The notes below the pieces were generated by a model. The model saw nothing but the letters and a program-made list of their open reading frames with translations. It was not told the DNA's origin and ran no database searches. From Virgibacillus_R byunsanensis (GTDB taxonomy: Bacteria > Bacillota > Bacilli > Bacillales > Amphibacillaceae), in the NCBI RefSeq assembly GCF_042675965.1, contig NZ_JBHTKJ010000065.1:13184-77183 (forward strand): a stretch of DNA of 64,000 bases, written 5' to 3'. Below, in pieces: positions 1 through 8,365 of the stretch. Made by a program: the position numbers and the translations under genes. Every line of letters begins with the position of its first letter. The stretch's first letter is position 1.

Positions 1-461
1 GACAGCCATTCAGAAGAATCCTGAATATTTGCCGTTTGAGGGTCTTTGTTACCTACCTCACTAAAAACGGTAAATTCGCGTGAGAAATCGGTAATAAATT
101 TAGCTTTACTATGATTTGAAATAGAAAGTGTTCCATTAGAAATTTCTACATACTTACATTTATATTTTTTACAATACAGATAAAACTTTTCTATTTTATC
201 CTGACTAAGAAATTTTTCAAAAAGTGTACCTCCGAAAAAAAAGTCGATTTCATTATTTTTTAGGTACTCTAATTTCCGTTCCAAATAGGTGGTTACCAGG
301 GAAGTCCCCCATCCAAACTTAATTACGTCAATATAGTCACTGGAACTATCAATTGTATCCATAAATAATTGAAGTGGTGCACCATTATCGATCAATATAG
401 TTAATCCATTTTCTCTGGGTTTCTTCTCCCTGGCAGGCAGTATTAACTCCGTTTCTTTCAT
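1..461 (-). CDS. comA: Phosphosulfolactate synthase (ComA/YitD family), C-terminus cut by window edge
   Basis: This enzyme adds sulfite to phosphoenolpyruvate to give phosphosulfolactate, the first step to sulfolactate (abundant in Bacillus spores) and, in archaea, to coenzyme M. About 153 N-terminal residues are visible; the rest lies left of the window. The N-terminus has the family pattern KPRENGLTILIDNG, followed by YIDVIKFGWGTS and a later FFFGGTLFE strand, typical of this TIM barrel. The ATG at 461 overlaps the TGA of the upstream phosphatase gene (ATGA), so the two are translationally coupled. Identification rests on recognised motifs and on pairing with comB. Confidence 0.85.
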   Translation of the reverse strand, partial: MKETELILPAREKKPRENGLTILIDNGAPLQLFMDTIDSSSDYIDVIKFGWGTSLVTTYLERKLEYLKNNEIDFFFGGTLFEKFLSQDKIEKFYLYCKKYKCKYVEISNGTLSISNHSKAKFITDFSREFTVFSEVGNKDPQTANIQDSSEWL

Positions 462-1150
462 ACATAGACCCTCACAATCATTGGAATTTCACCAGTCTTA
501 CTCACTTTCATAACGAAATCTGAATGAAGTCTTTTTATACAATAAAAAATATCTTCAACTATAAACGCATCATTACTAGTATCAAAAAACTTTTCAGCTA
601 CGTGAGATTTCTTTACTCTTTCAATTACATCAGCTTCTGAAACAAGATTGGTATCTTCTATTCTATTTTTTATATACTCCGCACAAGCAAGATCATCATC
701 ACCACTCGGATGGGTTGCCATAATCTGAACCAACGTCTCTTTTTCATTAGTCATGTTTTCTCGAATAAAATCAGCCGTTTTTCTGGCATTCGTAAGCCCC
801 GTGACAAATATATGATCAGAGGACAAACTTCTTAACGCCCCCCTTACCCCGTTCGTCGTTTTTAAGACGAGTGTTTTCCCACTAAGGTCCGTTTGCTGGA
901 TTCGATATGGAGAGTTTTCTAAATCAAACCCCTTAATCGCTAATCCATCAATTTCTCCTGCTAAAAGATATGTCGGATTTGCTTTCTTGATCAAAATTGC
1001 TTGTTCTACCGTTTCGGCAAGAAATATACGCTTTGCTCCTTGTAAAAAGGCATAGTGAGCCACTGTAAATGCTCGAATAACATCAATTACAATCGTGATG
1101 TCTGCACGAACTGTCGGGGTATCGCTGCCTTGATCAATCTTTATCTCCAT
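458..1150 (-). CDS. comB: 2-phosphosulfolactate phosphatase (ComB/YitC family)
   Basis: Removes phosphate from 2-phosphosulfolactate to give sulfolactate. The protein has about 230 residues, the family length. The stretch ADITIVIDVIRAFTVAHYAF and the later LVLKTTNGVRG are the usual ComB motifs (DV-R-T and TTNG). I choose the ATG at 1150 because AGGAG sits 8 bases upstream; the frame could also open at a TTG 21 bases earlier. It forms a two-gene operon with comA and is transcribed away from the sulfate activation operon at 1846-5408, which can supply sulfite. The arrangement parallels the yit sulfolactate genes of Bacillus subtilis, so a sporulation role is likely but not shown here. Confidence 0.88.
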   Translation of the reverse strand: MEIKIDQGSDTPTVRADITIVIDVIRAFTVAHYAFLQGAKRIFLAETVEQAILIKKANPTYLLAGEIDGLAIKGFDLENSPYRIQQTDLSGKTLVLKTTNGVRGALRSLSSDHIFVTGLTNARKTADFIRENMTNEKETLVQIMATHPSGDDDLACAEYIKNRIEDTNLVSEADVIERVKKSHVAEKFFDTSNDAFIVEDIFYCIKRLHSDFVMKVSKTGEIPMIVRVYV

Positions 1151-1261
1151 TTTTTTTACTCCTAACGTCAAAGAGGTCAGTTTTTAACTTGAAGGACTGT
1201 AAACAACTTACAAAAAGTATATTCGCCCAGTTTATAACTGTTACAACATTACATTACTTTC

Positions 1262-1478
1262 ATCTAGAAGCGCCCGCGCATCGCGGGTGGGTCGACGTTG
1301 CCGCCGAAAGCGGCGAAGTTAGTCGATCTTCCAAATCCGTATGAGATTCACTCCAGAGTATAAGATTCACTCTGACTTTCGCCATTATTGGCGAAAAGTC
1401 AAGTTCATCTAAAAGGAAACATGCCCCTTCATAGGGGTATGCCGACGTTGGGCCGGGAGCCCGCTTTTAGTCGGCCTT
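1262..1478. repeat. GC-rich tandem hairpin units in the comB-cysH gap
   Basis: Two related hairpin units lie in tandem. Both carry the frame YCGACGTTG, then an internal GC hairpin, then TTAGTCGRYCTTCC: the first near 1290-1334, the second near 1441-1482. The outer arms GTCGAC/GTCGAT and GCCGAC/GTCGGC also pair, so paired positions differ together. Between them are a near-repeat of AGATTCACTC and a hairpin TGACTTTCGCC/GGCGAAAAGTCA (about 1374-1403). The GC content is well above the flanks. This looks like a mobile or structured non-coding repeat; its function is unknown. Confidence 0.55.
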
Positions 1479-1482
1479 CCTT

Positions 1483-1685
1483 TCCTAAGCGATTCGATGT
1501 TGACTTATCAAGGAGGATCAGGAAGCCCACTAGCAGTACGGGCGCTGGCCGATGAAAACGCCACGTCCTTGAAAAAGAAAAGCACTTTTTCTGCGTGCGA
1601 TACTTTTTCAGGGAAGCTTTCCTTATCCTGTGGCATCATCGGCACTAGTACGTCCTGTACGTCGGAGCTGGACGTGACTTAAGCA
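1483..1685. repeat. Repeat-derived segment with a spurious 61-codon open frame
   Basis: The segment continues the GC-rich block. Its phrases GCGTGCGATACT and GCTTTCCTTATCCTG are close to phrases in the type B repeats at 38041-38300, 50655-50840 and 63482-63691. An open frame at 1497-1682 is present, but its composition is unlike neighbouring genes and it lies within repeat-like DNA, so I do not call it a gene. The 160 bases from here to cysH hold the cysH promoter region, but I see no confident -35/-10 pair. Confidence 0.45.
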
Positions 1686-1845
1686 GTAAATAAATTATCC
1701 ATAGGCTCCTAATTTTATAATTTCCTAGACAACTAAAAATAGGCTCTTTCGCTTTAACAATCTGTGAATGAGTTGAATACATTGACTTTAAGGCAATAGC
1801 CCAAAACTATTCTCCTTTTACCAAACTATAAAGTAGGTGAAAAAT

Positions 1846-2556
1846 ATGGATGAAAAATTAACCTATAATCATTGGGGTGATCACGTTCATAAGCGACTTA
1901 ATAATGAATTAAAAGATTTCATGGATGTCCTTAAGTGGGCCTATCGCTTATATCAGGACAAAATCGTTTACGCCTGCAGCTTTGGTGCTGAAGGCATTGT
2001 CTTAATCGATCTTATTTACAAGGTTAACCCAACTGCAACAGTAGTCTTTTTAGATACTGACTTACATTTTAGAGAAACCTATTCTCTCATCGAACGAATG
2101 AAGCAAAAATATCCAAAGCTTCATATAAAAATGACCGAACCAGCATTGACACTGAATCAGCAGACAGAAAAATATGGTGACAAATTGTGGGAGCATAATC
2201 CAAACCTATGTTGTCAAATAAGAAAAACAAAACCCTTGGAACAGGAACTTTCCCATGTAGATGCTTGGATTTCAGGATTAAGACGGGAGCAGTCTATGAG
2301 TAGAAAAAACACCAACTATGTCAATAAGGACCATAGGTTTAAGCGAGTGAAAATCTGTCCGCTCATTCACTGGACGTGGGACGATGTCTGGGAATATATA
2401 ACCTTAAACAACCTACCCTACAACGAACTACATGATAAAAGCTATCCCAGTATCGGTTGTGAAATGTGTACACTCCCCGTTACCAATCAGGAAAACTTTC
2501 GATCAGGAAGATGGGCAAATTTTGAAAAAAAAGAGTGTGGACTGCACCAAGCTTAA
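1846..2556 (+). CDS. cysH: Phosphoadenylyl-/adenylyl-sulfate reductase
   Basis: Reduces activated sulfate (APS or PAPS) to sulfite with thioredoxin. It has 236 residues, a normal length. The N-terminal ATP-pyrophosphatase-like core shows YACSFGAEGIVLIDLI and the VVFLDTDLHF strand. A cysteine pair in NLCCQIRK and a second pair in GCEMC are the ligands of the 4Fe-4S cluster, as in APS-reducing plant/Bacillus-type enzymes. The C-terminal ECGLH carries the catalytic cysteine. The ATG at 1846 has AGGTGA 5 bases upstream; an in-frame GTG at 1837 is less likely. It is first in a four-gene operon with cysP, sat and cysC. Confidence 0.95.
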   Translation: MDEKLTYNHWGDHVHKRLNNELKDFMDVLKWAYRLYQDKIVYACSFGAEGIVLIDLIYKVNPTATVVFLDTDLHFRETYSLIERMKQKYPKLHIKMTEPALTLNQQTEKYGDKLWEHNPNLCCQIRKTKPLEQELSHVDAWISGLRREQSMSRKNTNYVNKDHRFKRVKICPLIHWTWDDVWEYITLNNLPYNELHDKSYPSIGCEMCTLPVTNQENFRSGRWANFEKKECGLHQA

Positions 2557-2571
2557 GTAGGGACTGTTTAT

Positions 2572-3648
2572 ATGATAACAACATTACTCGCATGTATGAT
2601 TGCTTTCTTTTTTGCTATTAATATTGGAGCAAGTGGTGCAGCGGCTTCGATGGGAATTGCATACGGATCTGGGGCAGTAAAACATAAAAAAACAGCTTTA
2701 CTGATATGTGGGATTGGTGTGTTTCTCGGTGCCGCATTAGGTGGAGAAGAAGTTGTCAGAACAATAGGTTCTGAGATTGTGCCCGAGAGTATTATCTCCA
2801 TTCATGTAGCCCTCATTATCCTTAGTTCTGCATCTATATCCCTTTTTATCGCCAATCTAAGTGGCATCCCTTTATCTACGAGTGAAGTTACTGTTGGAGC
2901 CGTGGTCGGTGTCGGCATCGCTTATCAAGTATTATTTGTAGATACACTGGTCATTATTATCATGTACTGGATCCTCATACCATTCGTTGCATTTCTATTG
3001 GCATATATCACAAATAAAGGTATTAAAAAAATCACTGTAAAATACCCTTTTCTTTTAAAAGGAAATTGGTCCAAATGTTTAGGGATAGTAGTTATTTTAA
3101 CTGGTTTTTTGGAAGCATTTTCAGCAGGGATGAATAATGTTGCAAACTCAGTTGGGCCACTGGTCGCTAGTGGAATCATCACAATTGAACAAGGAACTGT
3201 TACTGGTGGATTATTTGTTGCATTAGGAGCCTTTTTCTTAGGTGGAAAAGTAATTGAAACGAATGGTAAAAAATTAACCAATCTAAATTTATTACAGGGA
3301 AGTGCTGTCTCAGGAATCGGAGCAACCCTCGTAATGATAGCCTCAGTCTTTGGAATCCCGGTTCCTCACACCCAAGTCACGACGTGTAGTATTTTAGGCG
3401 TTGGAGCATCTGATAAGGGAAACGATATTTGGAAAAATGCAATCGTTACAAAAGTAGTGAAAACGTGGGTTATATCCCCATTTTTCTCCCTTGTTATTTC
3501 CTATAGTTTAGTAAAACTATTCGCAGACTTTAATGTTTCCAGAGTGGTCGTACTGGTTCTGTTTATAGCTGTTGTGTATATAGCGAGTTTGTGGGTACCC
3601 AAACAAAGCCAACACATGTATAAAAGGAAAATGGCAATCAAAAAATAG
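2572..3648 (+). CDS. cysP: Sulfate permease of the PiT family (CysP)
   Basis: An integral membrane transporter of the inorganic phosphate transporter family, about 358 residues and 10-11 hydrophobic segments. The two inverted halves carry the related motifs NIGASGAAASMG near the N-terminus and GMNNVANSVGP near residue 190. The family normally moves phosphate, but this gene lies 16 bases after cysH and 13 bases before sat, where Bacillus subtilis has the sulfate carrier CysP, so sulfate is the likely substrate. Substrate choice is inferred from context. Confidence 0.9.
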   Translation: MITTLLACMIAFFFAINIGASGAAASMGIAYGSGAVKHKKTALLICGIGVFLGAALGGEEVVRTIGSEIVPESIISIHVALIILSSASISLFIANLSGIPLSTSEVTVGAVVGVGIAYQVLFVDTLVIIIMYWILIPFVAFLLAYITNKGIKKITVKYPFLLKGNWSKCLGIVVILTGFLEAFSAGMNNVANSVGPLVASGIITIEQGTVTGGLFVALGAFFLGGKVIETNGKKLTNLNLLQGSAVSGIGATLVMIASVFGIPVPHTQVTTCSILGVGASDKGNDIWKNAIVTKVVKTWVISPFFSLVISYSLVKLFADFNVSRVVVLVLFIAVVYIASLWVPKQSQHMYKRKMAIKK

Positions 3649-3660
3649 GAGGTAATAAAT

Positions 3661-4815
3661 ATGAATAAACCTCATGGGGGTTTACTAGTTAATAGAGTTG
3701 ATCAGAATTATAAGATTGATTATAAAAATAAACAAGTGAAATTGGATCGAATCGCTTTAAGTGATCTAGAGTTGCTCGCAATTGGAGCATATAGTCCCCT
3801 AACAGGATTTATGGATGAAGGAAATTATCAATCCGTCGTACAATCGATAAGGCTTACCAATGGATTGCCTTGGAGTATTCCAATCACCCTTCCAGTAGAT
3901 TCAGACACTTCAAACACAATAAAAATTGGGGAAACAGTCAATTTAGTTCATGACTACACAGTATACGGGATAATGACAGTTACAGACATCTTCTCTCCTG
4001 ATAAAAATGAAGAAGCTAAAAAAATCTACCAAACAAACGATCCGAAACATCCTGGGGTTAGAAAATTATTGGAACGCCCTGACACTTACATGGGTGGACC
4101 TATTAAAATGATTAACTATCCAATTAAGGATAAGTTTGAGGAATATTTTTTAGAACCTGCCCAGACAAGAGAAACATTCAAACAGCTCGGATGGGAAACG
4201 GTAGTCGGATTTCAAACACGCAATCCCGTTCATCGAGCACACGAATACATTCAAAAATCAGCATTAGAAACCATAGATGGACTATTCCTTCATCCACTAG
4301 TCGGGGAAACAAAGACTGGTGATATACCTAGTGAGTTACGAATGGAATGTTATCAGATTTTATTACAAAACTACTATCCCAAGCATCGTGTTCACTTATC
4401 TGTTTTTCCAGCGGCCATGAGATATGCTGGTCCCAAAGAAGCAATATTTCATGCATTAGTTCGCAAAAATTATGGTTGCACTCATTTCATCGTTGGCCGT
4501 GATCATGCTGGTGTGGGTGATTATTACGGTACTTATGATGCCCAAAAGATATTTCGTGAATTTTCCGAAGAAGAAGTTGGCATAAACATTCTTTGTTTTG
4601 AAAACAGTTACTACTGTAACAAATGTGAGAGCATGGGTACTTCTAAAACATGTCCACACGATAAAGAATTCCATGTCTCCCTTTCTGGAACAAAAGTAAG
4701 AGCTATGCTACGAGAAGGAAAAATGCCTCCAAAGCAATTTACTAGACCAGAAGTAGCTACCAAACTAATGGAAGGTATGTCCAAAACGCAAATAGAAACG
4801 AGGCACGGGTCATGA
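3661..4815 (+). CDS. sat: Sulfate adenylyltransferase (ATP sulfurylase)
   Basis: Makes adenylyl sulfate from ATP and sulfate. It has 384 residues, the size of the single-domain bacterial enzyme. The nucleotide site appears as FQTRNPVHRAHEY (QTRNP and HRAH motifs), then VGRDHAGVGDYYG. A zinc-type knuckle CNKCESMGTSKTCPH lies near residue 320. A good GGAGG ribosome site precedes the ATG. The stop overlaps the cysC start as ATGA, so coupling with the kinase is expected. Confidence 0.96.
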   Translation: MNKPHGGLLVNRVDQNYKIDYKNKQVKLDRIALSDLELLAIGAYSPLTGFMDEGNYQSVVQSIRLTNGLPWSIPITLPVDSDTSNTIKIGETVNLVHDYTVYGIMTVTDIFSPDKNEEAKKIYQTNDPKHPGVRKLLERPDTYMGGPIKMINYPIKDKFEEYFLEPAQTRETFKQLGWETVVGFQTRNPVHRAHEYIQKSALETIDGLFLHPLVGETKTGDIPSELRMECYQILLQNYYPKHRVHLSVFPAAMRYAGPKEAIFHALVRKNYGCTHFIVGRDHAGVGDYYGTYDAQKIFREFSEEEVGINILCFENSYYCNKCESMGTSKTCPHDKEFHVSLSGTKVRAMLREGKMPPKQFTRPEVATKLMEGMSKTQIETRHGS

Positions 4816-5408
4816 TTCAACAGAATATTGTATGGCATCATACAGTCATTAAGAAAACGGATCGACAAAAATTAAACAACCATAAAAGTTGTGCAATTTG
4901 GTTTACCGGATATTCTGGTTCAGGGAAGTCAACAATTGCCAACGAATTGGATTTTCAATTGTATCATTTAGGAATAAGAAGCTATGTGCTTGATGGTGAT
5001 AATGTTAGACACGGACTCAACAAGGAGCTCGGTTTCAGTCCAAAAGACCGAATAGAAAACATTAGAAGAGTAGGTGAAGTTGCAAAGCTTTTTGTAGACA
5101 GTGGTCAAATTGTTGCGACGGCATTTATTTCGCCCTACCGACAAGAACGCAACCAGGTAAGAAATATCTTTGATGAAGATGAATTTATCGAAGTATTTAT
5201 TAATTGTCCATTGGATGTCTGTGAAATGCGGGACCCAAAAGGGTTATATCAAAAGGCCAGAAAAGGAGAGATTCACGACTTTACTGGAATTGACTCCCCT
5301 TATCAAGCTCCAATTGATCCTGACTTAACGATAAATACAGAACAATACCCAGTTACAAAAGCAGCCAATATAATCATTACTTACCTTAAAGATAAAGGGA
5401 TAATATAA
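4812..5408 (+). CDS. cysC: Adenylylsulfate kinase
   Basis: Phosphorylates adenylyl sulfate to PAPS. It has 198 residues. The P-loop is GYSGSGKST, followed by LDGDNVRHGLNKELGFS and ATAFISPYRQER, which are signatures of the family. It overlaps the end of sat by four bases and closes the operon. No clear terminator follows; the next gene is convergent and starts 15 bases on. With cysH, cysP and sat it gives complete sulfate uptake and conversion to sulfite. Confidence 0.95.
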   Translation: MIQQNIVWHHTVIKKTDRQKLNNHKSCAIWFTGYSGSGKSTIANELDFQLYHLGIRSYVLDGDNVRHGLNKELGFSPKDRIENIRRVGEVAKLFVDSGQIVATAFISPYRQERNQVRNIFDEDEFIEVFINCPLDVCEMRDPKGLYQKARKGEIHDFTGIDSPYQAPIDPDLTINTEQYPVTKAANIIITYLKDKGII

Positions 5409-5422
5409 ACAATCGCCTTAAA

Positions 5423-5659
5423 CTATTTCTTCATAAACTTTGTGATCATAGGACTGATCATAGGACTTACTTGCCCATAAATTTTAGTCATTTGTTGAGC
5501 AGTAACTGTTATTTTATCTAAATCCAGATTTCCTTCTTGGTCACGAAATTGATTCAAAAGATTCTGCTTAGCTGGTTGTTGTGGATTCTGTACTTGTTGT
5601 CGCCCCCGCCCAGGCGGAAGTATTGGCATTGGGCCTCTCGGTGTTCTCTCTGGAAACAT
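5423..5659 (-). CDS. Small YppG-like protein
   Basis: A 78-residue proline- and glutamine-rich protein of unknown function. The N-terminus is rich in Pro, Arg and Gly (FPERTPRGPMPILPPGRGR), followed by a charged C-terminal half ending in a Met/Ile/Lys helix. The layout resembles the YppG-like proteins of Bacillus, but I am not sure of the family. The ATG at 5659 has AGAGGTG 6 bases upstream. It is convergent with cysC. Confidence 0.6.
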   Translation of the reverse strand: MFPERTPRGPMPILPPGRGRQQVQNPQQPAKQNLLNQFRDQEGNLDLDKITVTAQQMTKIYGQVSPMISPMITKFMKK

Positions 5660-5807
5660 TGTTAGCACCTCTCTTTACTAAATTCTGATATATATTATTC
5701 AAAAGTAAACTTTTTGAGAAGGTATTTGTCCCTGTAACCGGTAATGTAACAGTTAATTAAAATACGCATATGATAATGATCATAAATGTGTAGTTAGGGG
5801 TGCTGAA

Positions 5808-6587
5808 ATGAGTGTTGTAAGAACAGACAAGTGGCTACAAGAATCGTATGATGACCCTTTAAAACTTTGTAAAAAAATAAAATCGTATTTTGATGGAGTT
5901 CAAACCTCTGAAATCTATGATTATTTAACTATTCATGGAATGTATCGTCGCCCCTCCACCAATAATAGTGATCTAGTAAAGAGCTTACAGGATAACAAAG
6001 TATGGCAAATTGTAGTCAAAGAAAAAAGACAACTTCAAAAACTGTGGAATGGACCAACTATCCCTGTGTTTATTTTGCCATCTGACCCAGATAATCATAA
6101 ACTAGTTAAAGATCATAATGGAAAATCCGGACTAGCCTTCGGTGATAAAATGTTTTTATTTTTGTCTGAAAGTAATACAGAAATGGAAATAAGAGCGTTG
6201 TTCACGCATGAATATAATCATGTTTGTCGCCTAGCTAATTATCAAAAAAAAGAAAACGATTACGTGTTATTGGATACCATAATGCTAGAAGGTTTAGCTG
6301 AAAATGCAGTTCGTGAGCGATTAGGCAAAGAAAATACGGCTGGTTGGACATCGTATTATTCACAGGATCAATTAAAAAAAATATGGAATAGCCTGGTACG
6401 CCCAAATCGACAAGCCAGCAAGAATGACCGTAAACATCATGAAATCTTATATGGATTACATTTTCATCCAAAAATGGCAGGGTATTGTGTGGGGTATTAT
6501 TTGGTAGAAAAATATTTAGATAAACAACGTATAACGTGTAAGGATCTACTACCTGTATCCTCCGATCGTATTGCTCAATTAAACTAA
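5808..6587 (+). CDS. DUF2268 putative zinc metalloprotease (YjaZ-like)
   Basis: A cytosolic protein of 259 residues with a gluzincin-type motif HEYNH in RALFTHEYNHVCRL near residue 137, and a downstream Glu-containing helix (MLEGLAENAV) that could give the third zinc ligand. This fits DUF2268, predicted zinc proteases that include B. subtilis YjaZ. No signal peptide is visible. The gene stands alone with a strong GGGGTG ribosome site and is followed by a long inverted repeat terminator. The substrate is unknown. Confidence 0.82.
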   Translation: MSVVRTDKWLQESYDDPLKLCKKIKSYFDGVQTSEIYDYLTIHGMYRRPSTNNSDLVKSLQDNKVWQIVVKEKRQLQKLWNGPTIPVFILPSDPDNHKLVKDHNGKSGLAFGDKMFLFLSESNTEMEIRALFTHEYNHVCRLANYQKKENDYVLLDTIMLEGLAENAVRERLGKENTAGWTSYYSQDQLKKIWNSLVRPNRQASKNDRKHHEILYGLHFHPKMAGYCVGYYLVEKYLDKQRITCKDLLPVSSDRIAQLN

Positions 6588-6607
6588 AAAACTTATAAAA
6601 AGGAAAA

Positions 6608-6651
6608 CTACACCTCCAATTATTAGATGTGTCTAATAAATTGGGGTGCAG
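6608..6651. terminator. Bidirectional intrinsic terminator
   Basis: A long imperfect inverted repeat (CTACACCTCCAATT ... AATTGGGGTGCAG with an inner ATTAGA/TCTAAT stem) between the convergent genes at 5808-6587 and 6684-6941. A T-run follows at 6662-6668. Confidence 0.8.
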
Positions 6652-6683
6652 TTACTAGCGTCTTTTTTATGATTCCATTAAAA

Positions 6684-6941
6684 TTACCAGAAGAAAAATG
6701 GTAACAAAGCCAATGTAGCAATAGAACCTAACGCAAGCCCCAGACCAAACCTACCGAACCCGCCATAAAACCCATAACCAAACCCACCTAAACTTCTCGT
6801 ATGACCAATAGGCTTTAAATAGACTCTACGATGGTCAACATGCTGAATAATTCCTTTGTGAACTCTTCCATCAACGGTTCTGATTGCAACAGCTCTACCT
6901 TTATATCGCTGGCACAGTTCGTGATAATGCCCAACTGACAT
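6684..6941 (-). CDS. Small conserved protein with Gly/Phe-rich membrane tail
   Basis: 85 residues. The first 45 form a small basic beta-rich domain (GRAVAIRTVDGRVHKGIIQHVDHRRVYLKP) that reads like an Sm-like or SH3-like fold. It is followed by a Gly/Phe repeat (GFGYGFYGGFGRFGLGL) and a hydrophobic C-terminal segment. Similar small proteins occur in Bacillaceae genomes beside spore genes, but I do not know a function. The start is supported by GGTGAAAGG directly upstream. Confidence 0.7.
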   Translation of the reverse strand: MSVGHYHELCQRYKGRAVAIRTVDGRVHKGIIQHVDHRRVYLKPIGHTRSLGGFGYGFYGGFGRFGLGLALGSIATLALLPFFFW

Positions 6942-7123
6942 CCTTTCACCCCCACATCCTCATCAAACATATGACATTATATGAGTGGAGACCAGTTATA
7001 GTAAGGGTCATATACACCGGGAGAATAGTGGAGATTTAAGATGACCATTTATTAAAATATAACTCAAATAGCCCAAATCAACCAAAATATGGGGAATTAT
7101 CCATATCAATAAGTCCATAAGTT

Positions 7124-7132
7124 CATATAGTA
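7124..7132 (+). promoter_or_regulatory. Possible sporulation-sigma -10 element (CATATAGTA)
   Basis: CATATAGTA matches the SigK -10 form CATANNNTA and is close to the SigE form. It lies about 24 bases before the first YjcZ-like frame. No convincing -35 partner is visible, so this is only suggestive. Confidence 0.3.
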
Positions 7133-7155
7133 ACTATATATGGGGGTGTTTTAGT

Positions 7156-7254
7156 ATGGGTGATGCTGATGCCGGGGCGGATACAGGCTATGGCGGCAAA
7201 TTCACCTTAATTGTAGTGTAGTTTATCGTATTAATTATTGTTGGTGAATCTTAA
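7156..7254 (+). pseudogene. YjcZ-family sporulation peptide gene broken by an in-frame TAG
   Basis: The ATG at 7156 has GGGGGTG upstream. The frame reads 21 codons ending in GYGGKFTLIVV, then TAG at 7219-7221, then continues in frame as FIVLIIVGES before TAA. The intact neighbour at 7303 has GAGGFALIVVLFILLIIVGAAWL, so the TAG falls exactly where Leu is expected inside the single hydrophobic helix. A single base change (TTG to TAG) would explain it. Either a pseudogene or a readthrough product. Confidence 0.75.
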
Positions 7255-7302
7255 GTTAGATTTGGACCAAAAACAAAACGAATACATGTTAGGAGGGATT
7301 TT

Positions 7303-7434
7303 ATGTCATTTGGACATTGTGGTGGATATGGCTATAGCGCACCCGTTGCTGGTGCTAGTTATGGCGCTGGCGGTTTTGCGTTAATTGTCGTTTTATTTAT
7401 CCTTCTCATTATCGTAGGGGCTGCTTGGCTGTAA
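7303..7434 (+). CDS. YjcZ family sporulation protein (43 aa)
   Basis: A tiny Gly/Tyr/Ala-rich peptide (CGGYGYSAPVAG near the start) with one C-terminal membrane helix FALIVVLFILLIIVGAAWL, the hallmark of the YjcZ/YhdX small sporulation proteins. AGGAGGG precedes the ATG. A terminator follows at 7517. The function in the family is unknown; expression is usually in the sporulating cell. Confidence 0.9.
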   Translation: MSFGHCGGYGYSAPVAGASYGAGGFALIVVLFILLIIVGAAWL

Positions 7435-7444
7435 GTTTTCACAA

Positions 7445-7471
7445 TTAGAAAACTTGGCTTATCTACTAAAA
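7445..7471 (+). repeat. Relic of type A repeat (both ends joined)
   Basis: TTAGAAAACTTGGC, the left end of the type A repeats at 21209 and 53267, is followed at once by TTATCTACTAAA, their right end. The middle of the roughly 150-bp element is missing. Confidence 0.5.
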
Positions 7472-7516
7472 AGGTAGTCTTCACAGGCTAACAATATTAA
7501 ATTTAAAAAGCATCTC

Positions 7517-7546
7517 AGGCTGTCGGTCGCTCCCGACAGCCTTTTT
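7517..7546 (+). terminator. Intrinsic terminator after the yjcZ genes
   Basis: A perfect 10-bp stem AGGCTGTCGG/CCGACAGCCT with a 6-base loop, followed by TTTTTCT. Confidence 0.92.
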
Positions 7547-7633
7547 CTATTCTATAAATGTTGGAGAGAATTGAAGAAGTCGGGGAAAGCTTATAGAATA
7601 GATAAAGAAGTTTCCAGGTAAGGAAGTGAAAAA

Positions 7634-8365
7634 ATGGTATCAAATGACACAGTAGCTATTCAGTTGACCAATGTAAACTATTCCGATGATGAGGTACATA
7701 TTCTAAAAAATATTACAGGATCATTTTTTAAAGGAAAAATCACCACTTTAGTCGGTCCTTCTGGTGCGGGAAAAACATCGTTGTTCAAATTATGTAACGG
7801 CTTAACATCACCTGATTCTGGAGAAATTTATATAGATGGCAAAGTAATTGACGACTATGATCCAGTTGAATTACGTCGCCATGTAGGGATTGCCTTACAA
7901 AGTGCAACAATGATTAACGGTAGTGTACGCAAAAATTTAGCACTCCCATTAGAACTACAAGGAAAACAGTTACCAGAAGAAGATGTAAATGAATTATTAC
8001 ACATTGTAGGCTTAAATAAGGAAATGTTGTATCGAAATGCCAAGGATTTATCAGGTGGACAACGGCAAAAGTTATCCATAGCACGCACACTCGTAAACAG
8101 ACCTAAGGTTTTATTACTTGATGAAATTACATCTTCATTGGATCGTGTATCTCAGCAGGATATCGAAAAACTTATTGTAAAAATCAATGAGAAATACGAT
8201 ACAACTATTCTATGGATCACCCATAATTTACAGCAAGCACTTACCATTGGAAACTATACATGGGTAATGATGGACGGAGAAGTCATGGAAACAGGTAATA
8301 GTAGTTTATTAAATGAACCTAAGAATGACAAAGTGAAGCAATTTGTAGAGGGGGAATTTGAATGA
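7634..8365 (+). CDS. fetA: ABC transporter ATP-binding protein, FetA (YbbL) type
   Basis: 243 residues, a complete ABC ATPase: Walker A GPSGAGKTS (about residue 39), Q-loop in VGIALQS, signature LSGGQRQ, Walker B KVLLLDEIT and the switch His in WITHNL. It overlaps the next gene as ATGA and that gene encodes a FetB/YbbM-type permease, so the pair forms a two-component ABC exporter. In E. coli the FetAB (YbbL/YbbM) pair is linked to iron export and peroxide resistance; iron is therefore the best guess for the substrate here, by family only. Confidence 0.87.
   Translation: MVSNDTVAIQLTNVNYSDDEVHILKNITGSFFKGKITTLVGPSGAGKTSLFKLCNGLTSPDSGEIYIDGKVIDDYDPVELRRHVGIALQSATMINGSVRKNLALPLELQGKQLPEEDVNELLHIVGLNKEMLYRNAKDLSGGQRQKLSIARTLVNRPKVLLLDEITSSLDRVSQQDIEKLIVKINEKYDTTILWITHNLQQALTIGNYTWVMMDGEVMETGNSSLLNEPKNDKVKQFVEGEFE

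Noticed and set aside
1497..1682. 61-codon hypothetical gene
   Set aside because: It lies in GC-rich repeat-like sequence that shares phrases with the type B repeats, with no family resemblance.
7517..7546. Small regulatory RNA
   Set aside because: It is a plain hairpin plus T-run after the yjcZ genes and is fully explained as their terminator.
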